A stretch of 64,000 bases of DNA from Ghiorsea sp. (GTDB taxonomy: Bacteria > Pseudomonadota > Zetaproteobacteria > Mariprofundales > Mariprofundaceae): NCBI GenBank assembly GCA_030949605.1, contig JAUZSH010000044.1, forward strand, positions 1-64,000. Direction: 5' to 3'. Within the stretch, counting starts at the first letter, position 1; each line of letters opens with the position of its first letter. Both the position numbers and the translations under genes were made by a program. Under the pieces are notes generated by a model, which saw only the letters and a list, made by a program, of their open reading frames with translations, searched no databases and was not told where the DNA came from. Below are positions 9,793 through 20,145 of the stretch, in pieces.

Positions 9793-10941
9793 AGGCGCAG
9801 ACCTTGCACAAAAACCTGCGAGCGGCCATGCAGGCTTGCATGGTTTTGATCGATTTTTTAATCGGTATGATGAAGATTGGAAAGTTCCCAAAGATGAAAG
9901 GGTAAGCTTGGCTGGATAAAAACAGTGACAGGAAGCAAGGTGGGTGATGACACCCCTATTGGAATCCTTTGCAAAGCGTCAGCAGCTTCTGCTCGATACT
10001 CAAGGTGGCGTAAGTATGGCAATGACAACCGATTGGCATTTTGTCACTGGCATGGGCAATAATCATCCTATAGAAAATGGATTTGCTTGGCATCCAAGCT
10101 TGGGTGTTCCTATCTGACGGGTGCGGCAGTCAAAGGGATGGTGCGGGCGTGGTGTGAGGTATGGAAGGGATTTGACCAAACCCAATTAAATGCGTGGTTT
10201 GGTAACTCAGACCAATCAGGGTCGTTGATATTTTTTGATGCAATTCCTATACACCCTGTGCAGCTCAAGGCAGATATCATGACCCCTCACTATAATCAAT
10301 GGTATGCCAAAGGCGATGAGGCTTCCATAAACGATGGCAGCAATGTGCCTGCCGATTGGCATGACCCGATCCCTGTTCCCTTTCTAACCGTGGATAAAGG
10401 GCAATCCTTTCAGTTTGGTATTGCCAAACGTCCAGGGTTTGAGGGCGATATATCCGATGTGCTTATCGATTTGCAAGAGGCACTGCAATGGCTTGGAGCT
10501 GGTGCAAAAACTGCGGCTGGTTATGGGCGTTTCTCTGAAGATATAGCTGCAAAGCTTGAACGTGAAAAGAAGAGCAAAGAACATGAAATTCAACGTTTGG
10601 CCGATGCTAAAAAATCCGAATGTATTCAACAGGCTATAGATAGTGGCTTGTCTGGATTGGCTTTTAAGCTTGATGTTCATGCGAGGCAATCTGCATGGGA
10701 AACGGATAAAGGTGCTTTTATGAAAGATGCCACTCAATGGCTGGGTGAAATACAATCTGCAAATAACTCTGAAGAACAGCAGCAAGCCGCTGAATTGATG
10801 GCAGAGTATTTGGAGCATCACGATAAGGGTATTATGCAAAATCCAGACAAGAAAAAAGGGAAAAAAATGAATAAGTCAGTGTACAAACCCAATTCAATTT
10901 CTCTAGCAAAAGCGTTAAAGATTATTCTACCGAATAGATAA
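9770..10941 (+). pseudogene. cmr6: Cmr6 RAMP subunit with long helical tail, frameshifted
   Basis: It starts MMNLPLYKGADLAQ inside cmr5. WHFVTGMGNNHPIENGFAWH and YLTGAAVKGMVRAWCEVW are typical of Cmr6 (TIGR01898), the subunit next to Cmr1. GAGAKTAAGYGRF is the RAMP glycine-rich loop. After it, a charged helical extension of about 120 residues runs to the stop (EREKKSKEHEIQRLADAKKS ...), longer than I expect for the family. Indels near 9915, 9950 and 10105 break the N-terminal third; from 10120 onward the frame is clean. Confidence 0.82.
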
Positions 10942-10991
10942 TCCAATAATCTAAAAAAATATGATTTAAAAATAGAGGTAATGGTTTAATT

Positions 10992-12171
10992 ATGTTAGTA
11001 CTTATTTCTTTTCTTGGTGGTGGTATGAAGCCTGCTGATGGTTCTGGCTATAGAGAAGCAACATATCAGTTTGATGATAAAACAAAAGATACCTCTCGCT
11101 ATTTTGCGGAAACGTTAGCCAGAAAACTTCAACCTGATCGCGTCGTTATGTTTGGAACATCTGGCAGTATGTGGGATGTTCCTCATTGAAGATGTTGATG
11201 CGGAATGTTTGGCTGATGAATTGAGACTAGAGTTGATAGAGGCTTGTGAGTCCAATAATTGTTCTCAATCCCTGTTGGATCAGGTGGCTGGCAGTGTAAG
11301 TTCGGCATGGAAGAAGGATGTTCGTCTTAAATTGATACCCTATGGGCTTGATGAGCAAGAGCAGACAGCGATTCTTTCAGCGCTTGCTGCTGATGTTGAT
11401 GAAGGTGACGATGTGATGACGGATGTCACGCATGGTTTTCGTTCTCTGCCCATGCTTGCCATGATGGCTGCTTTTTATCTGGAAGCTGTGCGAGGTACAT
11501 CCATTCAAGGTATTTATTATGGCATGCTTGAATTAAGCCGAGAAACGGGGATAACGCCTGTTGTTCAACTGGATGGATTATTAAAGTTTGGACGATGGAT
11601 TGGTGCCCTACAGCAATTTGAAAAAGATGGTGATTATAGTGTTTTTTCACCTCTTTTCAAAGAAAGTGGTGTGCCTCACTCTAAAGCTTTAGCGGATGCG
11701 GCCTTCTTTGAACGGATCACGGATGCACGTCACGCCAGCCAAAAAATTTCTACGGTTCAACCAGCTTTTGCTAAAATTAAAGAGCTTCCTATAGCCACTT
11801 TATTTAGTGATACATTATCTAAACGTATGAATTGGTTTAGAAAACCAACCTTTTCCGAAAAAGAAGCTGAGCTTGCCCATGCTTATTTTAAGCGGAGAGA
11901 TTATCTGCGGGCGCTTATTTTCACCCAAGAGGCATTGATCAGTCGCGAGGTAGAACGTGAGGGTGATGGTTTGGATAACCATGACCGTCGTGAAGAAGCA
12001 CGTGAATATTTGAATCAGGAGCAAAAATTTAGAGCCTTGGGTCATTTGCGGAATCAGATGGCACATGGTACGAGAGGAAACAATACTAAATTGAAAAAAA
12101 TCATGAAGGACGAGGATATCTTGAAAAAAGAGATATCCCATTTGATGACACACCTCCTCAAGTCTATATAG
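10992..12171 (+). pseudogene. csx1: Csx1-family CARF-HEPN ribonuclease, one frameshift
   Basis: About 390 residues. The N-terminal CARF part carries ISFLGGG and the hallmark DVTHG (11422-11436, the DxTHG signature of TIGR02549) followed by FRSLPMLAMMAAF. The C-terminal HEPN domain carries the RNase motif Rx4H as RNQMAH (11 bases into the line at 12051-12068). The family degrades RNA non-specifically once cyclic oligoadenylate binds the CARF domain. A single indel near 11160 separates RVVMFGTSGSMWD from the rest. It lies just after cmr6 on the same strand and is presumably co-transcribed. Confidence 0.87.
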
Positions 12172-12254
12172 CCACTCGAGACGTAAATGTCCGTCTGTCC
12201 CATTTGGGGATGCAAATTGGTTTTTAAGTGTGAACGTAAACAAAGGGGAAATAG

Positions 12255-13670
12255 ATGGGATATCAGGTTTTTGTGGCAATTTCAACAGGGCAACAGGTTG
12301 CCAATCTGCCGCCGATTTTAGCTTTGGCAGACAAACATGATCGGGTGTTATGGCTGGAAAGTGATTTTGCACGAAAAGCACAATGGGTGAATGGACGCTG
12401 AATGAAGTGTTGAAGAGTCGGGGCTTGAAGCCCCTCAACAGCACTGATTGGAAGGCGATATGGATGATCCTGGTGCCGTAGGTGATTCGCTGAATAATGT
12501 CTTTGCCTGAGATGGTGGGTAATGGGTGTGATCGTGTCTGTATTGTGCGTTAAATGGCGGAAAAAACTAACGCCGATAGGTCTTGCATTTTTGCCGTCCA
12601 GCAGAATTGAGCTACCCGAACATTGCGAGATTCAATTTCTTTACGGTGATCATCAGCCTGTGCAAATGAAGTCCTATCCAGAGAACATTATGGAAGCTTA
12701 TGAGCCTATCCAATACCGTTCAGATAAAATGTTAAAGGTTAAGGATGTGTTTCAGGTGAATGGGTTGGACACCTCATACAGTCAACGCTGGGTGTGGGGT
12801 CAAGTTCCTCAAGCAGAACGTTATGGTGTTGATGCTGGTTTCACCAGACTGGTTCATGATTGCTATGCAAGAGGATTTGATGAAGGTGTTAGTGATCCAT
12901 CAACCACTACCGATTGGCCAGCCTATACCAAGTGGACCGCGCATTCACAAGCTACCTGGAAACAGGAAATAGCCAAGAAGCTGGATCGTCTTAAGCTATG
13001 TTATTCAAAGGCAAAATTAAACGAGCTGGCGGAATCACTGACGGCGGTTGTTCGTAGCTTCAACCCAAATATCAAACAACGTGAATTGACTGAAGCGGAA
13101 TATGATGAATTGAAAAAAGATGGGTGGATTAACGAAAAAGGTGGTATGCAATTGGGGTACCGCTTTGAAGAGGCGGTATGGCATCGCACACGTATTGAGA
13201 TTTCTGCTTTTCATTGCATGCAGAATATAAATCGATTGTTAAAGAGTGTATTCTTGGTGTTAAGGAGTCAAAAGAGATGGGGGTGGTAGAGAGCGAGCTG
13301 GATGTTGTGCTTGTGTTGACCAATGGAATCCTTATCCATTTGGAATGTAAAAACATGGGCATTCAAGAAGAAGGATGCAGATGCGCGCGTTCAGGTGTTG
13401 CAAAAATCTTCCAGCCGATTGGCTACCATGTATGCCGTTGCACCGTTATTTCCCTCCCATGGTCGATGCTGATTGGTTTCTGGAGGATGCACCACGCGTT
13501 TTGCGTCTTTAAAAGAAACAATTGGTGCAGGAAGAGTCATTGCCTTTACGATGCCAAATCCGCCTGATGAATACCCTATAAAAGTAAGAAAACATACAGA
13601 GCAGATAGAATCACCACCTACCTTTGAGAAAGCATTAAGTAACATTCTCAATCGCTATCTACCAAGGTAG
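12255..13670 (+). pseudogene. Card1/Can2-like CARF plus PD-(D/E)XK nuclease, multiply frameshifted
   Basis: The first 48 residues (MGYQVFVAISTGQQVANLPP) resemble the CARF start of DUF1887 proteins. Later frames give YRFEEAVW and then GVVESELDVVLVLTNGILIH followed by LECK, which is a D...ExK nuclease core (about 13285-13353) as in the Card1/Can2 family. KKDADARVQVLQKSSSRLATM follows, typical of the end of that fold. At least four indels occur (near 12400-12520, 13210, 13380 and 13475). Card1/Can2 cut nucleic acid when cyclic tetra-adenylate binds. The assignment rests on motif order; other CARF-nuclease families are possible. Confidence 0.65.
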
Positions 13671-13680
13671 GAGGTAACCA

Positions 13681-14608
13681 TTGATAGATAATACCTTGCC
13701 AATACCGACCGTGAATAAATGTTCTTCCGCGCAAACGTGGCTACAACACCTTTTACCCATCTATGCTCTTCGATGCTGCATGCGTTTTTCTCAAGACCCA
13801 TACCCTGGCTTTTATCATCAGGGAGCCTTGACGGCATGGTTGCGAGCGGTGACGGGTTCTCAATCGGATTTTGTGATTATATGTCGGATTTGATGTACTG
13901 AGACACAACAAAGCCAAGTTCAAAGCTGGGAAGTATAGCTAATCGCTTTACTGTGCACGGCATTGGGGCTAAGGAGCAAAGCATATCTGGAAGGGCTGCC
14001 CATGGCGATTATCAGCTTCCAAATGCAATGGGATGCGGCGATGCCTTTTCGGGACAACTGGAGCCTGCAAGGCATAGAGCATTTTCGTGATGGTGAAATC
14101 TTAGAGCAGACTGAAGTCCCATTGGCTTTGAATGCCGACAAACTTCATGATGAAATCACCTCTTGGAGAAATAAAAGCCTAATCCACATGCACTTTTTCT
14201 CCCCATGGCGTGTGCTTCGACATACAGCGTCTCGTCAGAACAAAAAAGGTGAAGAACGTTATTGCCGTAATAGTGATGATTTAAAAGCAAATAATTTATG
14301 GCTAACGCGGATTGACGACTCTCTTGCGTAAGCTTGCCGAGAATCACGGTGCAAGCATTGGCTTAACGCATTCCACTTACTGCCTGTGAATATTGGTATA
14401 AGCTTCTCTGACGTGGGTAAATGCGACCTATAAGAATGGGCTAGGCAGGTCTCAGCCTATGGGTGGTTTAATCGGTGATATTGATATTTTGGAGCCATCC
14501 CAGCTAAGCGATAGTGAGCTGGCATTGCTGGTGCTGGGGCAATATTTAGGTGTTGGTCAGCGAAGGGTATTTGGCAATGGTCGTTATCGGTTAAGCTGCA
14601 ATGGATGA
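13681..14608 (+). pseudogene. cas6: Cas6-like crRNA-processing RAMP, multiply frameshifted
   Basis: A TTG start at 13681 sits six bases after a perfect AGGAGG. The N-terminal PYPGFYHQGALTAWLRAVTG and the C-terminal KNGLGRSQPMGGLIGDIDIL, then GQYLGVGQRRVFGNGRYRL, fit a Cas6 endoribonuclease (PF10040-type C-terminus). Cas6 would cut the repeat transcript to leave the GTTGAAAC handle. At least four indels break the frame, near 13870, 13955, 14330 and 14415. The stop overlaps the cas1 start. I cannot identify the catalytic histidine with certainty. Confidence 0.7.
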
Positions 14609-15661
14609 GCTATCTTTTGATGAATCGCTACGCAGTGATCAAGCGGTTCAGATCGCACCCTACCGCGAACGAGGAAAACTGCTTATTTTTTGCGGCCATG
14701 TAGGGGTATTGTCCACAGGGTCAGGTTGTGTCCGTTTTGAGAGGGAGCATATATGTTTGCTTGAAAGTCCGTGGCATCATGTGGATGGGATTATTTTATT
14801 TGGCCGCCATAACATAACTACGCCAGCGATGCTAGCTGCGTTAAACCATGATGTTCCCATACATTTGGCATCTCAGTCAGGGCATTATAAAGGCATGATT
14901 TATAATCCGCGCTGCGCCAATACTCTGCGCGATATATGGTTGGCAATCAAGCATGATAACTATTTGCCTGCAAGGATGCGTCGCTACAGGCGGCAAAGAG
15001 TGTGGTAGAATCTCGAATCAGGCATATGAGGGAGACCTTGAGACGCAGAGATTCAATGGTGTTGGATCATACTCGTGATGCTATGAAGATCAGTCTTCGT
15101 GCTGTGATGCGTGCTGATACTCTCAGTGAACTAAACGGCGTTGAAGGCAATGCAACACGGCTTTACTTTGATGGCTTAAAAGGATTAGTTCCTGCAATAT
15201 ATGGATTCAATGATCGCAATCGTAGACCTCCACGCGATCCTTTTAATGCCTTGATATCACTGGGATATACACAGCTATATGCCCATGTGGATGCATTGCT
15301 TCGGGTTACGGGATTATTACCAGAACTCGGATTTTACCATCAGGTCAGAAGTGGGCATGCTGCTTTGGCATCAGATTTGATGGAGCCTTTCCGCCACGTG
15401 GTTGAACGCTGTGCTTTATCCATGTTGCAGCGAGAGAAACTAAAACTGGATGATTTTACATTCGAGGAGAGCGATGGATGCCGCTTAAATGCAGCAGCAA
15501 GACGATTATATCTTGGCCATTTAACAGAAGCGTTGCTCATGCCTGTGAAAAATGGTGAAAACAGCGATGCGTTACCGATCCTAGATCATATTTATCAGCA
15601 ATGTCTGAATCTAAAAGATGGGTTACTGGTAAATCAGATATATTTGAAGCATGGAGAGTAA
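14601..15661 (+). pseudogene. cas1: Cas1 integrase, one frameshift
   Basis: Spacer-acquisition integrase of about 350 residues. The N-terminal beta domain includes HVGVLSTGSGCVRFER and IILFGRHNITTPAMLAAL. The helical domain holds the catalytic glutamate in VEGNATRLYF and the HxD residues in GFYHQVRSGHAALASDLMEPF. One indel near 14990-15005 separates the two domains (RRYRRQRVW / VESRIRHMRETLRRRDS). The gene starts inside the end of cas6 and is followed directly by cas2. Confidence 0.9.
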
Positions 15662-15662
15662 G

Positions 15663-15944
15663 ATGAAATTATATTTTCTGGTATGTTTTGATATATCTGA
15701 TCATAAGGCACGTCAACGTATTGGAAGGGTACTTCTGCACCATGGTCATCGGGTGCAACACTCTGTATTTGAGATTGCACTTTCAAATATGGGTGAGGTG
15801 AAGCGATTGAAAGAATCACTGCTAGCCATCTTAAAAGATGAGAGTGAACTCAGGTTTTACCGGCTATGCGCGCAATGTCGCAAGTCTTCACTGCGTATTG
15901 ATGACCTTCCCTTAGCGACATTTCCCGCAGCAATCATTTTATAA
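15663..15944 (+). CDS. cas2: Cas2, spacer acquisition
   Basis: Intact protein of 93 residues beginning MKLYFLVCFDISDHKARQRI; the FDI aspartate near residue 10 is the conserved Cas2 position. Cas2 forms the scaffold of the Cas1-Cas2 integrase. The chosen ATG at 15663 is just past the cas1 stop, with GGAG about 6 bases upstream; an in-frame ATG at 15651 would add four residues. It is the last cas gene before the array. Confidence 0.92.
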   Translation: MKLYFLVCFDISDHKARQRIGRVLLHHGHRVQHSVFEIALSNMGEVKRLKESLLAILKDESELRFYRLCAQCRKSSLRIDDLPLATFPAAIIL

Positions 15945-16144
15945 TGACTACTTTTTGTGCGCGTATGTCATGGTTCAATCAGACCATGGTATGGGTTTTA
16001 CTCGCCAGTTCTTTAAAATTAAGGGGTTACCATTGTTTTCATGGTCAGAGGACGATGAATTTCGTCGCAATCATAGAAAAATACAGCTCGCCGCCAAAGA
16101 CAGGATGTAACTGCTTGTTGTGGAAAACAAAAAATAGGGTAGTC
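15945..16144 (+). promoter_or_regulatory. Presumed CRISPR leader
   Basis: This 200-bp stretch between cas2 and the first repeat should hold the leader, because the repeat 3' end GTTGAAAC is the type expected for the crRNA 5' handle, giving transcription left to right. It contains a 39-codon open frame (MGFTRQFFKIKGLPLFSW ...) that I cannot assign and that may be chance. No clear promoter was picked out. Confidence 0.5.
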
Positions 16145-17482
16145 TATCTAGGCTTATTGGCTGAAGAGCCGTTGAAACTGCGATGTGCCGTCACGCCATA
16201 CCAGGCAGCTATCTGGCTTGACATAGGAGTCCTATCTAGGCTTATTGGCTGAAGAGCCGTTGAAACATCATATTCTGATGGTCTTCTAAGAGTCCAGTTG
16301 TTGGCCTATCTAGGCTTATTGGCTGGAAGAGCCGTTGAAAACAGTATCCAGTAGGTGACGGTAGACTGATGTTAGCTACTATCTAGGCTTATTGGCTGAA
16401 GAGCCGTTGAAACTGACCGTACGAGTAAGTCTGACGCTCATGCTATCTATCTAGGCTTATTGGCTGAAGAGCCGTTGAAACACCATTACACTAGCCGCTT
16501 ATACATCACAGGTATCTCTATCTAGGCTTATTGGCTGAAGAGCCGTTGAAACGTATATAGCCAGATTCCTCTCGTGTACTACCTGCCTATCTAGGCTTAT
16601 TGGTGGCAGAAGCCGTTGAAACATGTATGCGCCTGCCAGGTATACACTACTTGATTGCTGACCTATCTAGGCTTACTGGCTGAAGAGCCGTTGAAACATA
16701 TTGACCTATGCCAGGTATACTCAGTCATGATCGATTGCTATCTAGGCTTATTGGCTGAAGAGCCGTTGAAACTCATTAGTACACTATATGTATATAGTAT
16801 AATCGTCTAGTCTATCTAGGCTTATTGGCTGAAGAGCCGTTGAAACCATCTTACCGCTGATCGTTAGACTACAGATCGCTCTGCCTATCTAGGCTTATTG
16901 GCTGAAGAGCCGTTGAAGCATCGATGTCATGATCGATATGCCATGCTTTCTATCTAGGCTTATTGGCTGAAGAGCCGTTGAAACTAATCTAGACATACTT
17001 TGTCACCGCATCTCATGCCTATCTAGGCTTATTGGCTGAAGAGCCGTTGAAACAATAGTGTCTTGATCAGCGGATCCAGTCTAGGCTTCTATCTAGGCTT
17101 ATTGGCTGAAGAGCCGTTGAAACCCTTCCTCTATGTTTACTACTAACTGATGTTACGCACCTATTCCTCGGAAGTGAGGCTTTTAGCCTCGCCCTCTTGT
17201 AGCAGGTGCAATAGATTTGAGAATCAGGCGAAATCCTTATGGATAGCCTGAGTTGGGCGAGGCTAAAGCCTCACTTCCAATGAGAGCCTATTAATTTACT
17301 CCCTCATTCCCACGCTGAAGCATAGGGACGAGGGAAATGAGCTTAATAGGTAGTCTGTGTAGCGTTCAAATATGTTGGGATTTTCCATGCCCGAAGATGA
17401 ACATATGTGATAAGTGCGTAACATCAGCTACTAAGTTTCCCACCATCCTATCTAGGCTTATTGGCTGAAGAGCCGTTGAAAC
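16145..17482 (+). CRISPR. CRISPR array, 15 repeats of about 34 bp
   Basis: Repeats start TATCTAGGCTTATTGG and end GAGCCGTTGAAAC. They begin at 16145, 16233, 16307, 16380, 16448, 16519, 16588, 16664, 16739, 16813, 16886, 16951, 17020, 17090 and 17449. Most are identical. Those at 16307 (two extra bases), 16588 (rearranged middle), 16664 (one substitution) and 16886 (GAAGC end) differ. Most spacers are 31-42 bp; the first is 54 bp and contains a degenerate piece resembling the repeat start. The last spacer is interrupted by a 281-bp MITE; removing it with one target copy leaves a 37-bp spacer. The array serves the adjacent type III-B genes. Confidence 0.97.
17147..17427. mobile_element. MITE inserted in a CRISPR spacer
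   Basis: The ends CTGATGTTACGCAC and GTGCGTAACATCAG are inverse copies. A 7-bp target duplication CTACTAA flanks the element at 17140-17146 and 17428-17434. The right 90 bp match the right end of the IS4-type transposon at 27605-30004 (for example TTCAAATATGTTGGGATTTT), so this is a non-autonomous derivative of it. An internal inverted repeat (about 17167-17191 against 17256-17279) could form a long hairpin. Confidence 0.9.
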
Positions 17483-17670
17483 GTTACAAGGTACTTAACT
17501 ACCTCTAGGCTGAGAGAGAGAACTATAGGGGTCAGCAGCTTGAGACGACCATGCTTTTTGTCTGTTTGCCATATCAACACAAGCTTGTGGATCAGTGACA
17601 TGGCTATGATTTCTGAAAGATTGCGCACATGGTCTTTGTATGAATTGAAGCAGGCTACTTTGGAGGAATG
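17483..17670 (+). promoter_or_regulatory. Spacer between array and csx16
   Basis: This holds no large gene. The palindrome CACAAGCTTGTG, also found twice before the cas operon, is at about 17579. A 23-codon frame (MAMISERLRTWSLYELKQ ...) ends overlapping the csx16 start and could be a leader peptide or the end of a lost gene. The csx16 Shine-Dalgarno TGGAGGA is at 17661-17667. Confidence 0.4.
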
Positions 17671-18009
17671 ATGACTACTTATTTTGTATCACGGCATTCG
17701 GGAGCTGTTGCATGGGCAGCCGAGGAAGGGATTGTCGTGGATAAGTGTATTTCCCATCTGGACGTGCAAACCATCAAACAGGATGATGTGGTTATTGGTA
17801 CATTGCCTGTGCATATGGTTGCCGCTATTTGTAGCAGGGGCGGTCGCTATTTGCATTTGAATATTGAACTTTCACCTGAATTGCGGGGTAAAGAACTCAC
17901 TGCAGCAGATATGCGTGCCTGTCATGTCCGATTGGAAGGGTACAGTGCGTGCAGCGATCATAGTTTTGATCTGATGCGTGTGGATGGAAACGCTGTAAGA
18001 GCAGAATAA
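17671..18009 (+). CDS. csx16: Csx16 ring nuclease
   Basis: Intact protein of 112 residues. TTYFVSRHSGAVAWAAEEGI, GTLPVHMVAAICSRGGRYLH and ELRGKELTAADMRA match the Csx16 family (TIGR02620, VVA1548), small Rossmann-like proteins that degrade cyclic oligoadenylate and so switch off type III CARF effectors. Two ATG codons lie in tandem; I chose the second for spacing from TGGAGGA. Its stop overlaps the next gene's start (TAATG), making it the first gene of a coupled operon. Confidence 0.87.
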   Translation: MTTYFVSRHSGAVAWAAEEGIVVDKCISHLDVQTIKQDDVVIGTLPVHMVAAICSRGGRYLHLNIELSPELRGKELTAADMRACHVRLEGYSACSDHSFDLMRVDGNAVRAE

Positions 18010-18401
18010 TGCTGGTCAACGCTAGTAATGAACTCGTGTTAATTCGAGGTCTGCCCGGTAGTGGTAAAAGTACATTGGCAAAACGAATGTGCGATTATAT
18101 CCATTATGAAGCTGATATGTATTTTGAACAGGAAAGCGGATATGCTTACGATGTGGCAAAGATCTCAGAGGCTCATCAATGGTGTCAGAAGATGACCATG
18201 GAAGCTTTACAGGCTGGTAGCAACGTGGTTGTTTCCAACACTTTTGTGTGTATATGGGAAATGGAGATATATATACAGATGGGATTTCCTACGCGCATCA
18301 TTGAACAACATGGTAAATGGGCGAGTATCCATCATGTTTCAACCCAAACAGTGAGTGATATGGAAGATAAATGGGAAAAAATTCCACAGGATATGATATG
18401 A
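18009..18401 (+). CDS. P-loop kinase, polynucleotide-kinase/NEDD4BP2-like
   Basis: Intact protein of 130 residues. The Walker A motif GLPGSGKST is near residues 14-22, followed by HYEADMYFE (a Walker-B-like or substrate acidic site) and VVVSNTFV, the arrangement seen in AAA_33 / NEDD4-binding-protein-2-like P-loop kinases and phage polynucleotide kinases. The substrate is unknown; a nucleotide or RNA end is plausible given the Csx16 neighbour, but this is inference. It overlaps csx16 by one base and the SDR gene by ATGA. Confidence 0.75.
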   Translation: MLVNASNELVLIRGLPGSGKSTLAKRMCDYIHYEADMYFEQESGYAYDVAKISEAHQWCQKMTMEALQAGSNVVVSNTFVCIWEMEIYIQMGFPTRIIEQHGKWASIHHVSTQTVSDMEDKWEKIPQDMI

Positions 18402-19117
18402 AAAAACAAGTTGTTATTACTGGTGCAACAGGCGGAATGGGGCGAGCTATTACCAGACACCTGCTGAAAGATTATAGGATAATTGCCATTGGTCAGAATA
18501 TTCAAGCTTTAACGCCTTGCCTGCAGGATGTAGCAATATGTGATCTTGCTACTTATGAAGTAGACATAGCGACTACCGATTGGGTTGATCAACTCGATAC
18601 CTTACTGAATGATAGCCCCCTACATGGTATTGTAAATCTCGCAGGAGTGTCTTGTGGAGACAGTCTTGGACAATTGACCGATGCGGACTGGAATTATTCA
18701 TTTGCTGTGAATGTTACAGCTCCAATGAAACTTATACGTTGGGCCGCACCGCATCTTAAGAAACATGGGCAGGGAAGCATTATCAATGTGGGTTCACCTG
18801 TAGGCGTTCTGGGGGCACGAAAATCAAGCTATGCAGCCTCCAAATCTGCCCTCCACGGGCTGACAATGAGTGTGGCCAGGGAGCTGGGTAAAGAAAATAT
18901 ACGTGCAAACTTACTATTGCCAGGGCCTACAATTACAGATATGACCCGTGATTGGTCAGAAGAAAAGCGACAGAATATTGCCAGTGGAACATTCCTCAAA
19001 CGGTTATGTGAACCAGAAGAAATTGCGCAAATGATATCGTTTTTATTATCGGACGACTCTTCGTATATGACTGGTTCCGTTGTTGATATGACTGCCGGAT
19101 CGATGTTGGGACACTAA
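18398..19117 (+). CDS. Short-chain dehydrogenase/reductase (FabG-like)
   Basis: Intact protein of 239 residues. The NAD(P)-binding TGATGGMGRAI is at the N-terminus and NLAG in the middle. The catalytic Ser/Tyr/Lys are in NVGSPVGV and YAASK, and LLPGPTITDMT is the typical PG motif. The C-terminus MTGSVVDMTAGSMLG is normal for classical SDRs. The substrate is unknown. The start lies in the ATGA overlap with the kinase gene. No frameshift, unlike the cas genes upstream. Confidence 0.88.
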   Translation: MKKQVVITGATGGMGRAITRHLLKDYRIIAIGQNIQALTPCLQDVAICDLATYEVDIATTDWVDQLDTLLNDSPLHGIVNLAGVSCGDSLGQLTDADWNYSFAVNVTAPMKLIRWAAPHLKKHGQGSIINVGSPVGVLGARKSSYAASKSALHGLTMSVARELGKENIRANLLLPGPTITDMTRDWSEEKRQNIASGTFLKRLCEPEEIAQMISFLLSDDSSYMTGSVVDMTAGSMLGH

Positions 19118-19136
19118 AAATTAAAAAGGACAGATT

Positions 19137-20145
19137 ATGCTGAGAATTGGCTTGATAGGACTGGGCAACCAGGGCACCGAATACTTGATTGCGCAAGATG
19201 ACTGCAAGTCTCTTCAAATCGTGACAGGTTTTGATATCAATGAACAGACTAGAAACAGGGCCTCTGAGGATTGGCCTGCATTGCAATTAACAGGTTCACT
19301 GGATGAACTGATGGGTCACAACCTCGATGGGTTAATCTTGGCACTACCTCATCATGTATATGCTGAAGAGTGGGATAAACTGGTTTCCCTTAAATTGCCT
19401 ATGCTGAAAGAAAAACCGCTGGGACGAAACCTGACTGAGGCCCGGTCATTTGTAAGAAAGGCCAGGGAAAATGGATGCCCTTTGCAAACTGCAATTCAAA
19501 GACGTGAACAGCCGAGTTACAAGTATCTATTGGATGTATTGAAAACACGGAAAGTCAACGATGTTCATTTTATGATGCATCTGGGCTTTGAACAACCAGT
19601 CAATAGCAATCAATCATCAGAACAATGGCGTGGAAAATATAATAAAGTCGGGAGGTGGGGCATTACTGGACTGTGGTTATCACATGATTGATTTGGCGCA
19701 TTTTCTGGTCGGCCAATTTGATCTTCTTTCCGCCACATTATACCGACATGGCGAACTCTGCGAACCGGGTGAGGTTGACGATGCGATGTATATCGTTGGT
19801 CGAAAATCAAGTACATGGGTGTATATTGAATCGAGGCGCTTTAAGGAAGCTGATGGTAGATTTGGAAAAATGGAACAGGTGGTGGCTTACACGGATGACG
19901 GCGTTTTTACCGCAAATAGACAGGGTGTATGGCGAGGATTACCGGAAGATGGTGAATGCCTTTATACCTGTAAAAGAGATTGGCAGGTGGCGATGAGTAA
20001 GCAACTGGATCATTTCGCACAACAGATTCTGGATAAATCGCTCAAACCATCCCAATATTGGGATCAATTACCTGGGCAGAAAATAATTGAACAAGCTTAT
20101 CAAATGTCATCTAACTTGTATGGTACAGATCATGCAACACACTGA
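19137..20145 (+). pseudogene. Gfo/Idh/MocA-family dehydrogenase, one frameshift
   Basis: The Rossmann start LRIGLIGLGNQGTEY and the conserved lysine motif KEKPLGRNLTEA are diagnostic of the Gfo/Idh/MocA family of NAD(P)-dependent sugar or polyol dehydrogenases. The C-terminal domain continues in another frame from about 19655, with GGALLDCGYHMIDLAHFLVG carrying the usual D...H residues. One indel in the GGAGGTGGGGC stretch breaks the gene. AAAAGGACAG precedes the ATG by about 6 bases. The end overlaps the TPR gene. Confidence 0.83.

Noticed and set aside
15945-16144. 39-codon frame in the leader as an extra cas gene
   Set aside because: It is short, matches nothing known and lies where the leader should be.
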